Shown here piece after piece: positions 14,878 through 23,114 of a stretch of 64,000 nt of DNA. The stretch comes from Nocardia sp. NBC_01327. Lineage in GTDB: Bacteria; Actinomycetota; Actinomycetes; Mycobacteriales; Mycobacteriaceae. The stretch lies in NCBI RefSeq assembly GCF_035958815.1, contig NZ_CP108383.1, positions 3,162,001-3,226,000 of the forward strand, in the 5' to 3' direction. The notes beneath the pieces were generated by a model. That model worked only from the letters and a program-made list of their open reading frames with translations. It had not been told where the DNA came from and made no database searches. Positions within the stretch are counted from its first letter, which is position 1. Each line of letters begins with the position of its first letter. The translations under genes were made by a program, and so were the position numbers.

Positions 14878-16053
14878 ATGAGCGTTCGAAATCCATTGCG
14901 GGTCTTCCGCGGTCGGGTGATTCCGCGCAGCCGCAAGGGGCGGATACTCGCCATGGTCGGCGCGGTCGCGCTGGTGATGGGGCTGTTCGTGGCCGTCACC
15001 GGCAAGCAGTACTACGACAGCACCGAGGCCCCGCTGGCCGTCTGCGCCGAATTCCGGGATGCCGTCGGGCTGTACAAGGGCAATAAGGTGACCATGCTCG
15101 GCATCCAGGTGGGCAATGTGGTCGATATCGAACCGCGGGCCGACGGGGTGCTGGTGCGGATGACCGTGGACCGGAAGGTGCGGCTGGCCCAGCAGCTGGG
15201 CGCGGTCACCATTGCCAACTCCATTGTCACCGACCGCCGGGTCGAACTCGGACCGGCCTACGGCGGCGGCGGGACATTCGACTACCGGCACTGTATTCCC
15301 AAGGAGCGCACCAAGACTCCGGTCGGATTCACCGAAGCCATGCGGGCCGTCGCCAATTTGTCCGAAGACCTGACCGGTAAGCCGCATGATGCGCCGCTGC
15401 AGCAGCCGGCCCCGAATGTGCTCGGTGACTCGCTGAAGGAGATCGCGCACCAGGTGCACGACAGTGCGGTGCCGCTCAATGGCGCGATTCGCAATGTGTC
15501 CGACATTCTCGGCGACTCCGCGGCGGGCGCCAACTATCTGATGGGTGCGATTCTCAAGGAGTTCCGCAAGATCAGCGAGAATCTCGACCAGGGCGCGGGT
15601 GACGGCGAATTCCTGCTCGACGCGACCACCGATGCGCTGAACATCATCACTCGCATCGGTCCCGATCTGGTCGGCATCATCAGCGATATCTCGGTCTGGG
15701 TGCCGCCACTGGCCAATCTGCTCGTCTACAAGTGGGGGCGGCTGATCATGGCGGGCCTGGATGGAATCATGCCGGTGATCTTCCGAATCCTCGATCACAC
15801 AGCGGATTTCGTGAATCTAGCGAAGGAGGTGCCACCCGCGCTGCAGGGCGCGGCGCACCTGTTCGACGAGAATCTGGGCGCGGGGCGGCTGCAGTACGTG
15901 CCGCCGAGTTTCCGGATCGATCCGTCGCTGGCCCGGGATATCTGCTCGGTGGCCAAACCCTGGTTCGCACAGTGCAATCACGATTTCGCACCCGGCGAGA
16001 CCGTGGACCTGGGCCTGGTGCAGCTGCTCATGTCCGCGGCCGGTGGGAGGTGA
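14878..16053 (+). CDS. mceD: MCE family protein MceD
   Basis: A 391-residue Mce protein with a basic N-terminus, a TM anchor (residues 21-42), the MCE domain (about 50-130; YKGNKVTMLGIQVGNV) and a long helical part. The tail contains CSVAKPWFAQC, two cysteines close together as in other subunits of this operon. It is followed after five bases by mceE. An open frame in another register starts inside it at 15732 and runs into mceE, but that part is not coding. Confidence 0.92.
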   Translation: MSVRNPLRVFRGRVIPRSRKGRILAMVGAVALVMGLFVAVTGKQYYDSTEAPLAVCAEFRDAVGLYKGNKVTMLGIQVGNVVDIEPRADGVLVRMTVDRKVRLAQQLGAVTIANSIVTDRRVELGPAYGGGGTFDYRHCIPKERTKTPVGFTEAMRAVANLSEDLTGKPHDAPLQQPAPNVLGDSLKEIAHQVHDSAVPLNGAIRNVSDILGDSAAGANYLMGAILKEFRKISENLDQGAGDGEFLLDATTDALNIITRIGPDLVGIISDISVWVPPLANLLVYKWGRLIMAGLDGIMPVIFRILDHTADFVNLAKEVPPALQGAAHLFDENLGAGRLQYVPPSFRIDPSLARDICSVAKPWFAQCNHDFAPGETVDLGLVQLLMSAAGGR

Positions 16054-16058
16054 GGTCC

Positions 16059-17213
16059 ATGACCGGAAAAATTTGGCGCACAGTACTTCTCGGCGTGCTG
16101 ACGGTGGCCGCGGTGACGAGCTGCGCGGTGCGGCCGCTCGATATGCCGCTGCCGGGCACCCGCTACGGCAAGCCGACCTATCAGGTGCGGGTGGAATTCG
16201 GCGATGTGCTGTCGCTGCCGCTCAAGACCAAGGTCGAACTCAATGGCGCGCAGATCGGTGTGGTCGATTCGGTGAGCGTCCGGCCGCGGCCGGACGCGCG
16301 CGTGCCGGAACTGCCTGCCGATCAGCAGCCCTACTATCAGCCGACCGCCATCCTGGCCATCGACCGGAATGTGAGGCTGCCCGCCGAGACCAGGGCGGAA
16401 ATGGCGCAGCAGACGCTGTTCGGCGACACCTTTGTGAAACTGACTATCCCGGAGCGGAATTCGGGACGAATGCTGTCGCAGGGCAGCGTCATTCCGATCA
16501 CCCAGACCAAACAGGCCACCAGCGTCGAGCAGTACATGACGGCCGTTGTCAGCTGGGTGACCGGCGGCAATGTGCCATTCGTGCAGAGCTTCGTCGGCAG
16601 TGTCAATCAGGCGTTCCCGACCGACTCCGGTGATCTGAAGGACTTCATGTCGAAGTTCTCGGTGGCCATTGATCGGATCGGGGCCAGCACCGGACAGTTG
16701 AGCGCCATTCTCAACAATGCGACCGCGGCGCTGGACACCTTCCGGCAGGCGGATGATGTGTGGCGCTTCGTCTTCGACCAGGCCCCGGTGCTGCTGGGCG
16801 TGGTGCAGAAGGTGCTGCCCGACATCATGTACTTCATCGAATCGCTGCGGGATCTGGCCTCGTACGCCGGCGATATCCTGACCGACAAGACGGACCCCGC
16901 GACCACTACCCGTGTGGATCGGATCAACCGCTTCCTCGATGTGTGGACACCGCTGGCGCAGGCCGTGATCGCCACGCCGAACCAGGTGCCGCGCACGCTG
17001 AGCGCCATCGACGCGCTGCTGCAGAACAAGATCGTGCCGTTCCTGTCGGCGCGCGGACTGCCGTCCCTCACCATCACCGATATCGCGCCGCAGACGCCGC
17101 CGGAGCTGCTCACTGGTGATCCGGTCGCGGACGCGCGCATTGTCGCGGCCAATGAACAGGCCTTCCGTGATCGGGTGAATCCGGTCCTGAAATTGGTGGG
17201 GTTGGTGCGATGA
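16059..17213 (+). CDS. mceE: MCE family lipoprotein MceE
   Basis: A 384-residue Mce protein and the lipoprotein member of the set, as E subunits usually are. The signal peptide ends in the lipobox VTSC (Cys22). The MCE domain spans about residues 38-130 with the motif LKTKVELNGAQIGVV. The helical region and a C-terminal domain follow. The ATG at 16059 is preceded by GGGAGGTGAG. It overlaps mceF by four bases. The lipid anchor probably fixes this subunit to the membrane while the others use TM helices. Confidence 0.92.
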   Translation: MTGKIWRTVLLGVLTVAAVTSCAVRPLDMPLPGTRYGKPTYQVRVEFGDVLSLPLKTKVELNGAQIGVVDSVSVRPRPDARVPELPADQQPYYQPTAILAIDRNVRLPAETRAEMAQQTLFGDTFVKLTIPERNSGRMLSQGSVIPITQTKQATSVEQYMTAVVSWVTGGNVPFVQSFVGSVNQAFPTDSGDLKDFMSKFSVAIDRIGASTGQLSAILNNATAALDTFRQADDVWRFVFDQAPVLLGVVQKVLPDIMYFIESLRDLASYAGDILTDKTDPATTTRVDRINRFLDVWTPLAQAVIATPNQVPRTLSAIDALLQNKIVPFLSARGLPSLTITDIAPQTPPELLTGDPVADARIVAANEQAFRDRVNPVLKLVGLVR

Positions 17214-18163
17214 CCCGCAAGATTCTGGTGTCGGCGCTGGCCATGGTGATCATGGCCGTCGGCGCCTCGGCCTACCTGACCTACGGCGTATTCGGCTTCC
17301 GGCCGGGTGCGCGCACCTATTCGCTCTCGGTGCTGCTGCCGACCTCGGGCGGTCTCATGCAGACCTCGCCGGTGACGCTCAACGGCTTACAGGTCGGCAA
17401 GGTGGTCGGGCTGGCGAAGGCCGAGGGCGGAGTGCTGGCGAGTTTGTCGGTCAAGGCCGACTATCGCATCGGCATGGACTCGGAGGTGACGGTGGCCAAT
17501 CTGTCCGCCGTCGGCGAGCAGTACATCAACTTCGCGCCGAAATCGACTCAGGGCCCGTACTTCTCGGACGGCGGGGTGGTTCCGGCCGCCCAGGTGGTGC
17601 AACCGCTGACCATTGCGCGCGCCCTCGGAGGCGTGCAGTCGGTGATCGCGCAGATCGATCCGGACGCCATCAATTCGATTCTGCAGGGCGCGGATATCGC
17701 GATTCAGGATGTGGGACCGAGCATTCAGAAGCTCGTGGAGTCCGGCAGCATGTTCGCGACCACACTGCGGCAGAACCGCGAACTCATTCAGCGGCTTCTG
17801 GGATTTCTGGCGTCGTCGGCCTCGGAATCCTCGGGCGCGAAGCTCACACTGCTGCGCGAGAGCGCCGACCGGCTCGCCCACACCCTGCTGCCGGAGCTGC
17901 CGGTACTGCTCGATCAGCTGATCAGCATTACCGAGGAAAGCGGTGGGCGACAGGTGGTTCCGTTCATTCCGCTGGGACAGCGACTCATGAAATATCTGAC
18001 CGCGCTGATCGGCAAGGGCGGACCGGCGCTGGAGGTGCTGCGGCCGTATCTGCTCGATCCGGTGGAGAACTCGTATGTGGATCTGGGCACAACCATGGAC
18101 GGGCTACTCGCGGCATTCCCGGACGGGAAGGGGTTCCGCGTGCTGGTGGACATACCGCACTAG
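17210..18163 (+). CDS. mceF: MCE family protein MceF
   Basis: A 317-residue Mce protein, the last of the A-F series. An N-terminal TM segment (residues 6-26) is followed by the MCE domain (about 36-110; MQTSPVTLNGLQVGKV) and a helical region. It is shorter at the C-terminus than many MceF proteins, which often carry long tails. A gap of 49 bases separates it from the first Mce-associated gene. Confidence 0.92.
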   Translation: MTRKILVSALAMVIMAVGASAYLTYGVFGFRPGARTYSLSVLLPTSGGLMQTSPVTLNGLQVGKVVGLAKAEGGVLASLSVKADYRIGMDSEVTVANLSAVGEQYINFAPKSTQGPYFSDGGVVPAAQVVQPLTIARALGGVQSVIAQIDPDAINSILQGADIAIQDVGPSIQKLVESGSMFATTLRQNRELIQRLLGFLASSASESSGAKLTLLRESADRLAHTLLPELPVLLDQLISITEESGGRQVVPFIPLGQRLMKYLTALIGKGGPALEVLRPYLLDPVENSYVDLGTTMDGLLAAFPDGKGFRVLVDIPH

Positions 18164-18212
18164 GGGCGGCACACGGGACAGGTAACAGCGGCACAGCGAG
18201 GAAAGGGTACGG

Positions 18213-18854
18213 ATGGAGACTCGCTGGAAAGTATGGAGTGACAGGGGAATTCCGATTCCACTGCTCGGGCTGGCGGCCGCGCTGCTGGTCATCGCGACCA
18301 TGGTGGGGGTGATGTCGTACCGGAACTGGGAGCTGTCGGACCGGAACGATTCGCTCGGCGCCACGCTCGCGCAGTATCGGCGCAAGGAGGCCGACTGTAC
18401 CGCCGCACTCAAGGCCGGAACCGATTTTCTGCTGGCGGCCAATAACTTCGACTATCGCACTCCGGAGGAGTGGACGACCAAAATGGCGGCGCTCACCGCC
18501 GGACCCGTGCACGACTACTTCGCCATCGCCAAAGTGGCGCAGGACAATACCGAGTTGATCAAGGCCGGGAAGCTCCGCAAATCCGCGACCGTCGCCGATG
18601 CGGCGTGTGCGCAACAGGCCGACCAGGGCGTCAAGGTGGTGGCGCAGATCAATGAGAGTACCGAGAACTTCCAGACCACGGACCCGGTGAAGACGACTTC
18701 GGCGGTGTGGGTTGAGGTTTCGCGCGACAGCGGGGGGTGGAAGGCCGTCGACTCCGGGCGCGGCGATCAGGCCCTGCGCAGCGATCTCGCCGCGACACCG
18801 GCGCCGGCTACGCCCGGGCCCACCGTCCCGGTCCAGCCCGAACAGCCGCGATAG
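18213..18854 (+). CDS. Mce-associated membrane protein (first)
   Basis: A 213-residue protein with one TM helix (residues 15-37, PLLGLAALLVIATMVGVM-like) and an extracytoplasmic domain with the VirB8/NTF2-like fold typical of Mce-associated (Mas) proteins; the tail is Pro/Ala-rich. Two cysteines are present (EADCTAAL and AACAQQ). Family knowledge: Mas proteins stabilise Mce complexes. The ribosome binding site GAGGAAAGG is clear. Confidence 0.85.
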   Translation: METRWKVWSDRGIPIPLLGLAAALLVIATMVGVMSYRNWELSDRNDSLGATLAQYRRKEADCTAALKAGTDFLLAANNFDYRTPEEWTTKMAALTAGPVHDYFAIAKVAQDNTELIKAGKLRKSATVADAACAQQADQGVKVVAQINESTENFQTTDPVKTTSAVWVEVSRDSGGWKAVDSGRGDQALRSDLAATPAPATPGPTVPVQPEQPR

Positions 18855-18866
18855 GAGACATGACGC

Positions 18867-19463
18867 ATGCAGAAGAGAGTGGAGCTGACCAAGCGGCGAC
18901 TGTTCGTGGCCGTTTCGGCGGCCGCGGTGCTGATCGGCGGAAGCGGTACGGCGTGCGGCTATTTCGCGCTCGCCCGCAGCCACGCCGCCGATACGGTGCG
19001 TGCCGACCAGGCGCGGACCGCCGATCGAGAAGCCGCCTCCAAGGCCGGGGCGGACTTCCTCACCACCATGTTCACGGTGAACGACGGCAGCCTCGATCGC
19101 TGGGACAGCGCCGTGCTGGCGAGCACCACCGACTCCATGCACGATCAGCTCGGGCAGTGGCGCGCGGTGCTCGACAAGCTCGTCAAGGCGCATCTCGAGA
19201 TGAACAGCACTGTCAAGGACGTGGGCGTGGTCTCCCAGAACGGGGATGCGGTCACCCTCCTGGCCGTCATCGAATCGACCGGCCGCACCGATCCGGATGC
19301 CAAGGAGCCCGGCACCAGCGACAGTTCCGCATTGGTCGATATGCGAAGGCTGGACGGGCACTGGAAGGTCTCCGGCTACGGCCCCGCCGGCGGCCTGCCG
19401 CCCGCCCCCGCCGCACCCGCGCCCACCACCGATGCTCCCGCACCCGCCGAGACCCCCCGCTGA
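18867..19463 (+). CDS. Mce-associated membrane protein (second)
   Basis: A 198-residue protein of the same architecture as its neighbours: one TM helix (residues 12-35), a coiled segment (TVRADQARTADREAASKAG), an NTF2-like extracytoplasmic domain with WDSAVLASTTDSMHDQL, and a Pro/Ala-rich tail. It lies 12 bases after the first Mce-associated gene. Its conserved core resembles the third (19483) more than the first, suggesting a local duplication. Confidence 0.85.
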   Translation: MQKRVELTKRRLFVAVSAAAVLIGGSGTACGYFALARSHAADTVRADQARTADREAASKAGADFLTTMFTVNDGSLDRWDSAVLASTTDSMHDQLGQWRAVLDKLVKAHLEMNSTVKDVGVVSQNGDAVTLLAVIESTGRTDPDAKEPGTSDSSALVDMRRLDGHWKVSGYGPAGGLPPAPAAPAPTTDAPAPAETPR

Positions 19464-19482
19464 CCGCGAAAGGCGGAATCCT

Positions 19483-20229
19483 ATGACGACAGAAGAGAAA
19501 CCCGAGACAACAGCGGTCGACAGCGAGGAACCTGCTGAGGACATCGAGGGCTCGGAGGACACCGCGGTGGAATCGGCCGCGGTACCGGAGCGGGCGGCAT
19601 CGAGGCTGCGCGGCATTCGGATTCGGGTGGGGGACAGGGTTCGTCTGCCCGTGGTCGTTGCTGCGGCGTCGGCGGTGGTCGTGGTCGCGGCCGGGTTGGG
19701 TTTCGGGGCTTGGCATTTCGCGGATGCGCGCAGTGAGCTCCGGCATACCGCGGCGGCCGGTGATGCGAAGTCGGCGGACCGGGATGCGGCGCTGAAGGTC
19801 GGCGGGGATTTCTTGGCGACCGCCTATACCGTCGATGGCGTGAACGATAAGGGCATGGCGAAGTGGAACGACGCCATGACCGCCGCCACGACGGATACTC
19901 TGAAAGAGCAGGTGCGCCAGACCAAGGCGCTGCTCAGCCTGCTCGCGGAATCGAATGCCAGCATGTCCGGCGCGGTCTCCGATGCGGCGGTGATCAGTCA
20001 GAACGACACCCTGATTCGCATGCTCGCCGTGGTCGGGCTGACCGGCCGGGCGCCCGGCCAGAACGATCCGACCACCGGCTCGGTGACCGAGTACGTCGAC
20101 CTCATGAAGGTCGGCGGACAGTGGAAGGTGTTCGGGTACAAGGATATCGGCGCCAAGACCGGTCCCGGTCAGCCGGATGCGGGACTGCCGGGCCTGCCCG
20201 CTGTCCTACCGGCCGCCCCGGCCAAATAG
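19483..20229 (+). CDS. Mce-associated membrane protein (third)
   Basis: A 248-residue protein. The N-terminal 50 residues are acidic (EEPAEDIEGSEDTAVES) and presumably cytoplasmic, followed by a basic patch, a TM helix (about residues 58-80) and an NTF2-like domain with the pattern KWNDAMTAATTDTLKEQV, like the second Mce-associated protein. It is the last gene of the mce operon; a hairpin terminator follows at 20238-20269. The start is ATG 19483; upstream codons overlap the previous gene. Confidence 0.85.
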   Translation: MTTEEKPETTAVDSEEPAEDIEGSEDTAVESAAVPERAASRLRGIRIRVGDRVRLPVVVAAASAVVVVAAGLGFGAWHFADARSELRHTAAAGDAKSADRDAALKVGGDFLATAYTVDGVNDKGMAKWNDAMTAATTDTLKEQVRQTKALLSLLAESNASMSGAVSDAAVISQNDTLIRMLAVVGLTGRAPGQNDPTTGSVTEYVDLMKVGGQWKVFGYKDIGAKTGPGQPDAGLPGLPAVLPAAPAK

Positions 20230-20237
20230 CCGGGGCG

Positions 20238-20269
20238 AGACGGAGAGTCCGGTTGGGGGCTCTCCGTCT
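20238..20269 (+). terminator. Terminator of the mce operon
   Basis: Stem AGACGGAGAG (20238-20247) pairs fully with CTCTCCGTCT (20260-20269) around a 12-base loop, nine bases after the stop codon. The T-run is short. It insulates the mce operon from the next promoter, which begins at its right edge. Confidence 0.6.
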
Positions 20270-20297
20270 TGGCCTACTGTCTGAGACAGTGTAATCT
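20269..20297 (+). promoter_or_regulatory. Promoter with perfect palindromic operator, copy 4
   Basis: TTGGCC (20269-20274) and TAATCT (20292-20297) are spaced by 17 bases. The perfect 15-bp palindrome ACTGTCTGAGACAGT (20276-20290) occupies this spacer almost exactly. A protein bound there would exclude RNA polymerase. This is the best copy of the motif in the window. Confidence 0.68.
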
Positions 20298-20348
20298 CGG
20301 GTACAAGCCACCACAGCTGCCGGCCCGTGGTTCATCGAGGAGTCGCTG

Positions 20349-21440
20349 ATGCCCGCTCAATCCCACAACGCCGCATTCGACCGTGCGCCGGAATCCGTCA
20401 CCATCGAACTGCGCCGCCGGGCCAGCCTGCCGCTGCGCATCGCACATCCGCTGTCCTACAACACACTTCGGCGAGGTATCGACGCCCTGGTGTGGCTCGG
20501 CGGCAAGCGGCCGCTCCGCGGGCACACCGTGATCTTCGCGCCCGTCGAACTCGCCGATCCGCTCGCGCGGGTGCTCATCCCGCCGCGCGGTACCCAGCGC
20601 CGGCCGGTGCGGTTCGAGCACTTCGGGGCCGAATGGGTGTGGCACGCCAATACCGTCGATCCGGAGCGGTTGCGCGATGGCGCCATCCTCTACTTCCACG
20701 GCGGCGGATTTGTCGCCTGCGGGCTCAATACCCATCGGCGCATCGTGGCGCGCATTGCCCGGGACAGCGGGATGCCGCTGCTGAATGTCGACTATCGGCA
20801 GCTGCCCTGGGCGCATATCACCGACACCATCGAGGATTGCCTCGCCGCGTACCGGCATCTGCTCGCCGAGGGATTCGAGCCCGCGCACATTGTTTTCGCG
20901 GGGGACTCCGCCGGTGGTGGGCTGGCATTCACCACCGCATTGGAGGCGCGGAATCGCGGGCTGCCCATACCGGGCGGTATTGCTGCCATCGCGCCGTGGG
21001 CGGATCTGGACTCCACCGATAAGATCGCGCACCCGAACAATGGGGTCGATCCCATGCTTTCCGGTGAAGCGCTGGCGATTCCGGCCCTGTGGGGTTTTGC
21101 CGTGGACGGGGTCCTGGACCCGCTCTGGTCGCCGGTCAACCGCGACTTCAGCGGTATGCCGCCGGTGCTCATCCAGGTCGGGTCCACCGAGGTGCTGCGC
21201 GCCGACGCCGACAAGCTGGCGGAGCGCTGCGCGGCGGCCGGGGTCGAATGCCGAGTGCAGGTGTGGGACAAGGCAATCCACGTCTTCCATGCCGCCGCCG
21301 ATATCCTGCCCGATGCCCGCGAGGCCATTCGGGAGATCGGCCGCTTCAATCAGCGGATCGGGCACGGTGAGGTGGCCGCCTGGCTCGCACCGCGTCCGCG
21401 ACTGCGGGATCGGGTCCGGCGTCGTCGCATTGCTGCATAA
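20349..21440 (+). CDS. Alpha/beta hydrolase, hormone-sensitive-lipase type
   Basis: A 363-residue esterase/lipase of the HSL family. The oxyanion motif HGGG is at about residues 117-120 and the nucleophile motif GDSAGG at about 186-191 (Ser188). The His is in KAIHVFH (about 311). The position of the acid residue reads GSTEVL, with Glu where many members have Asp. It is cytosolic, with no signal peptide. GAGGAG at 20336-20341 supports the ATG. It follows the mce operon and has its own promoter with the same operator, so it is probably regulated with lipid import; cleavage of imported acyl or steryl esters is a fair inference. Confidence 0.88.
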   Translation: MPAQSHNAAFDRAPESVTIELRRRASLPLRIAHPLSYNTLRRGIDALVWLGGKRPLRGHTVIFAPVELADPLARVLIPPRGTQRRPVRFEHFGAEWVWHANTVDPERLRDGAILYFHGGGFVACGLNTHRRIVARIARDSGMPLLNVDYRQLPWAHITDTIEDCLAAYRHLLAEGFEPAHIVFAGDSAGGGLAFTTALEARNRGLPIPGGIAAIAPWADLDSTDKIAHPNNGVDPMLSGEALAIPALWGFAVDGVLDPLWSPVNRDFSGMPPVLIQVGSTEVLRADADKLAERCAAAGVECRVQVWDKAIHVFHAAADILPDAREAIREIGRFNQRIGHGEVAAWLAPRPRLRDRVRRRRIAA

Positions 21441-21537
21441 CGGTCGTCTTGTTCCAGGGCCGGGCGGCCGAGTCTCGATCCGGGTAGGCTCGCGGACAAC
21501 GGATTCGGCCGTCAAATGCAGACAGAGGACCACGCCT

Positions 21538-22497
21538 GTGGTGAATTCCATGACCCCAGTCGAATTATTGTCCGAGCTCGAGCCGGTTGCGGAAGCAAAC
21601 CTGAACCGGCACCTATCCCTCGCCAAAACCTGGCATCCGCACGACTATGTGCCCTGGGGCGAGGGCCGCAATTTCGCGGCCATGGGCGGAACCGATTGGA
21701 GCCCTGAGCAATCCAGGCTCAGCCCCCTCGCGCGCGCCGCCATGGTCACCAATCTGCTCACCGAGGACAATCTGCCCTCCTATCACCGGCTGATCTCGGA
21801 GTCGTTCTCCCGCGACCGCGCCTGGGGCACCTGGGTGGATCGCTGGACCGCCGAGGAGAACCGGCACGGCATTGCCCTCCGTGACTATCTGGTGGTCACC
21901 CGCGGCGTGGATCCGGTCGCGCTGGAGCACGCGCGCATGATCTGCGTTTCACAGGGCGTCGACGATCCCACCGGGACGGGTGATCACGCCGTCCTGCACG
22001 GCGTCGCCTACGTCACCTTCCAGGAACTGGCCACCCGTGTCTCGCACCGCAATACGGGCCGCGTCTGCGAAGACCCGATCGCCGATCGCATGCTGGCGCG
22101 CATCGCCGCCGACGAAAATCTGCATATGGTCTTCTACCGCAATATCTGCGGTGCGGCCCTGGACCTGGTCCCCGATGACGCCATCGAAGCCATCGCCACG
22201 GTGATCCGCAATTTCCGCATGCCCGGCGCCGGCATGCCCGACTTCCGCCGCAATAGTGTCCTGCTGGCCAAACACGGTATCTACGACCTACGCCAGCACC
22301 TCGACGAGGTGATCATGCCGGTCCTGCGCCAGTGGAACCTGTTCGACCGCACCGACTTCACCGCCCGCGGCGAACAGACGCGCGAGGAACTGGGCGCGCA
22401 TCTGGACCAACTCGCCAAGGACGTGATCCGCTTCGAGGAGCAGCGCGACCGCTCCCTGGCCCGCGAAGCCGCCCGCCGCGACCGCGAATCCGTCTGA
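21538..22497 (+). CDS. Acyl-ACP desaturase (ferritin-like diiron)
   Basis: A 319-residue member of the acyl-ACP desaturase family (stearoyl-ACP desaturase/DesA type), which inserts a double bond into acyl chains bound to ACP using a diiron centre, O2 and reductant. The two diiron signatures are present: EENRHG near residue 105 and DENLH (E-x-x-H) near residue 190. The start is one of two adjacent GTG codons (21538 or 21541) after AGAGGA; an ATG at 21550 is also possible. It is about 100 bases after the hydrolase on the same strand. Confidence 0.9.
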   Translation: MVNSMTPVELLSELEPVAEANLNRHLSLAKTWHPHDYVPWGEGRNFAAMGGTDWSPEQSRLSPLARAAMVTNLLTEDNLPSYHRLISESFSRDRAWGTWVDRWTAEENRHGIALRDYLVVTRGVDPVALEHARMICVSQGVDDPTGTGDHAVLHGVAYVTFQELATRVSHRNTGRVCEDPIADRMLARIAADENLHMVFYRNICGAALDLVPDDAIEAIATVIRNFRMPGAGMPDFRRNSVLLAKHGIYDLRQHLDEVIMPVLRQWNLFDRTDFTARGEQTREELGAHLDQLAKDVIRFEEQRDRSLAREAARRDRESV

Positions 22498-22517
22498 CCC
22501 ACAGCTGGAACCAGCAC

Positions 22518-22567
22518 GAGTGGGCTCCGGTGGTGGCAATACGCCGAGCCCCCACCAAAGCCCACTC
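22518..22567. terminator. Hairpin after the desaturase gene
   Basis: GAGTGGGCT (22518-22526) pairs with AGCCCACTC (22559-22567), and inside it TGGTGG (22531-22536) pairs with CCACCA (22552-22557). It starts 20 bases after the stop codon. There is no T-run, so termination is only likely. Confidence 0.45.
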
Positions 22568-22654
22568 GACGAGCGATCCCGACGATCCACCATGTCGGCG
22601 CTCATGCTCCGTGAGTACTACGGCGCTGGTGGGCAGCTGGTCGGATGATCCGGC

Positions 22655-22680
22655 TGTGGATAGCGGGTTGGTTGTCCACA
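22655..22680. repeat. Inverted pair of DnaA-box-like nonamers
   Basis: TTGTCCACA (22672-22680) equals the mycobacterial-type DnaA box. TGTGGATAG (22655-22663) is CTATCCACA in reverse, one mismatch from TTATCCACA. Together they form an inverted repeat CTGTGGA/TCCACAG. Two boxes do not make an origin; a DnaA-titration or regulatory site, or chance, are the options. Confidence 0.3.
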
Positions 22681-22747
22681 GATTCGGTGTGGGCCGTTCG
22701 GGCGGTGTGCGATCGGATTAGGGTTGAGCTCGAGAGAAGGGGAGCTC

Positions 22748-23056
22748 ATGGGGGATATGTTGCGTGCCGACGTGGAGGCGTTGCGGGTTATGGCGGCCGC
22801 GGTGCGGGTGGAGGCCGAGACTATTGCGGGGATCGATCCGGTGGATGTGCTCGCGAAAGTCGGCCGGGCCATGCCGAACTCGGCTATCGGTGCGGCGGTG
22901 GCCGGGGTGGGGGAGCCGCTGCGGTTCGCATTCGCGGGGATGGCCGAGCGACTGGTCGAGCTAGCCGAGGTGTCCGAGCATGGAGCCCGCGGTTATGCCG
23001 AGATCGATGCGGCATTCGAGGGCCGGCTCGACAGTTATCTGCAGGGAAGGCCGTAG
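22748..23056 (+). CDS. EspC-like putative type VII secretion target
   Basis: A 102-residue all-helical protein with the length and pattern of the ESX-secreted EspC/DUF2580 family: two long helices separated by a turn (GIDPVDVLAKVGRAM) and a C-terminal YAEID, which fits the YxxxD/E secretion signal of type VII substrates. There is no WXG motif in this protein. The ATG at 22748 follows GAAGGGGAG closely. The next gene, about 58 bases on, encodes a WXG-domain hydrolase, so the two likely act as a pair. No ESX core gene (EccC, EccD, mycosin) is in the window. Confidence 0.65.
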   Translation: MGDMLRADVEALRVMAAAVRVEAETIAGIDPVDVLAKVGRAMPNSAIGAAVAGVGEPLRFAFAGMAERLVELAEVSEHGARGYAEIDAAFEGRLDSYLQGRP

Positions 23057-23114
23057 GTATTCGCAGGGCGCTGTAGGCAGGAGGGGCCGGGAGGGAGCGT
23101 TGTCGAGAGCGACC

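Noticed and set aside
22655..22680. Replication origin from the DnaA-box pair
   Set aside because: Only two boxes, no AT-rich unwinding element, and no dnaA, dnaN or gyrase gene nearby.
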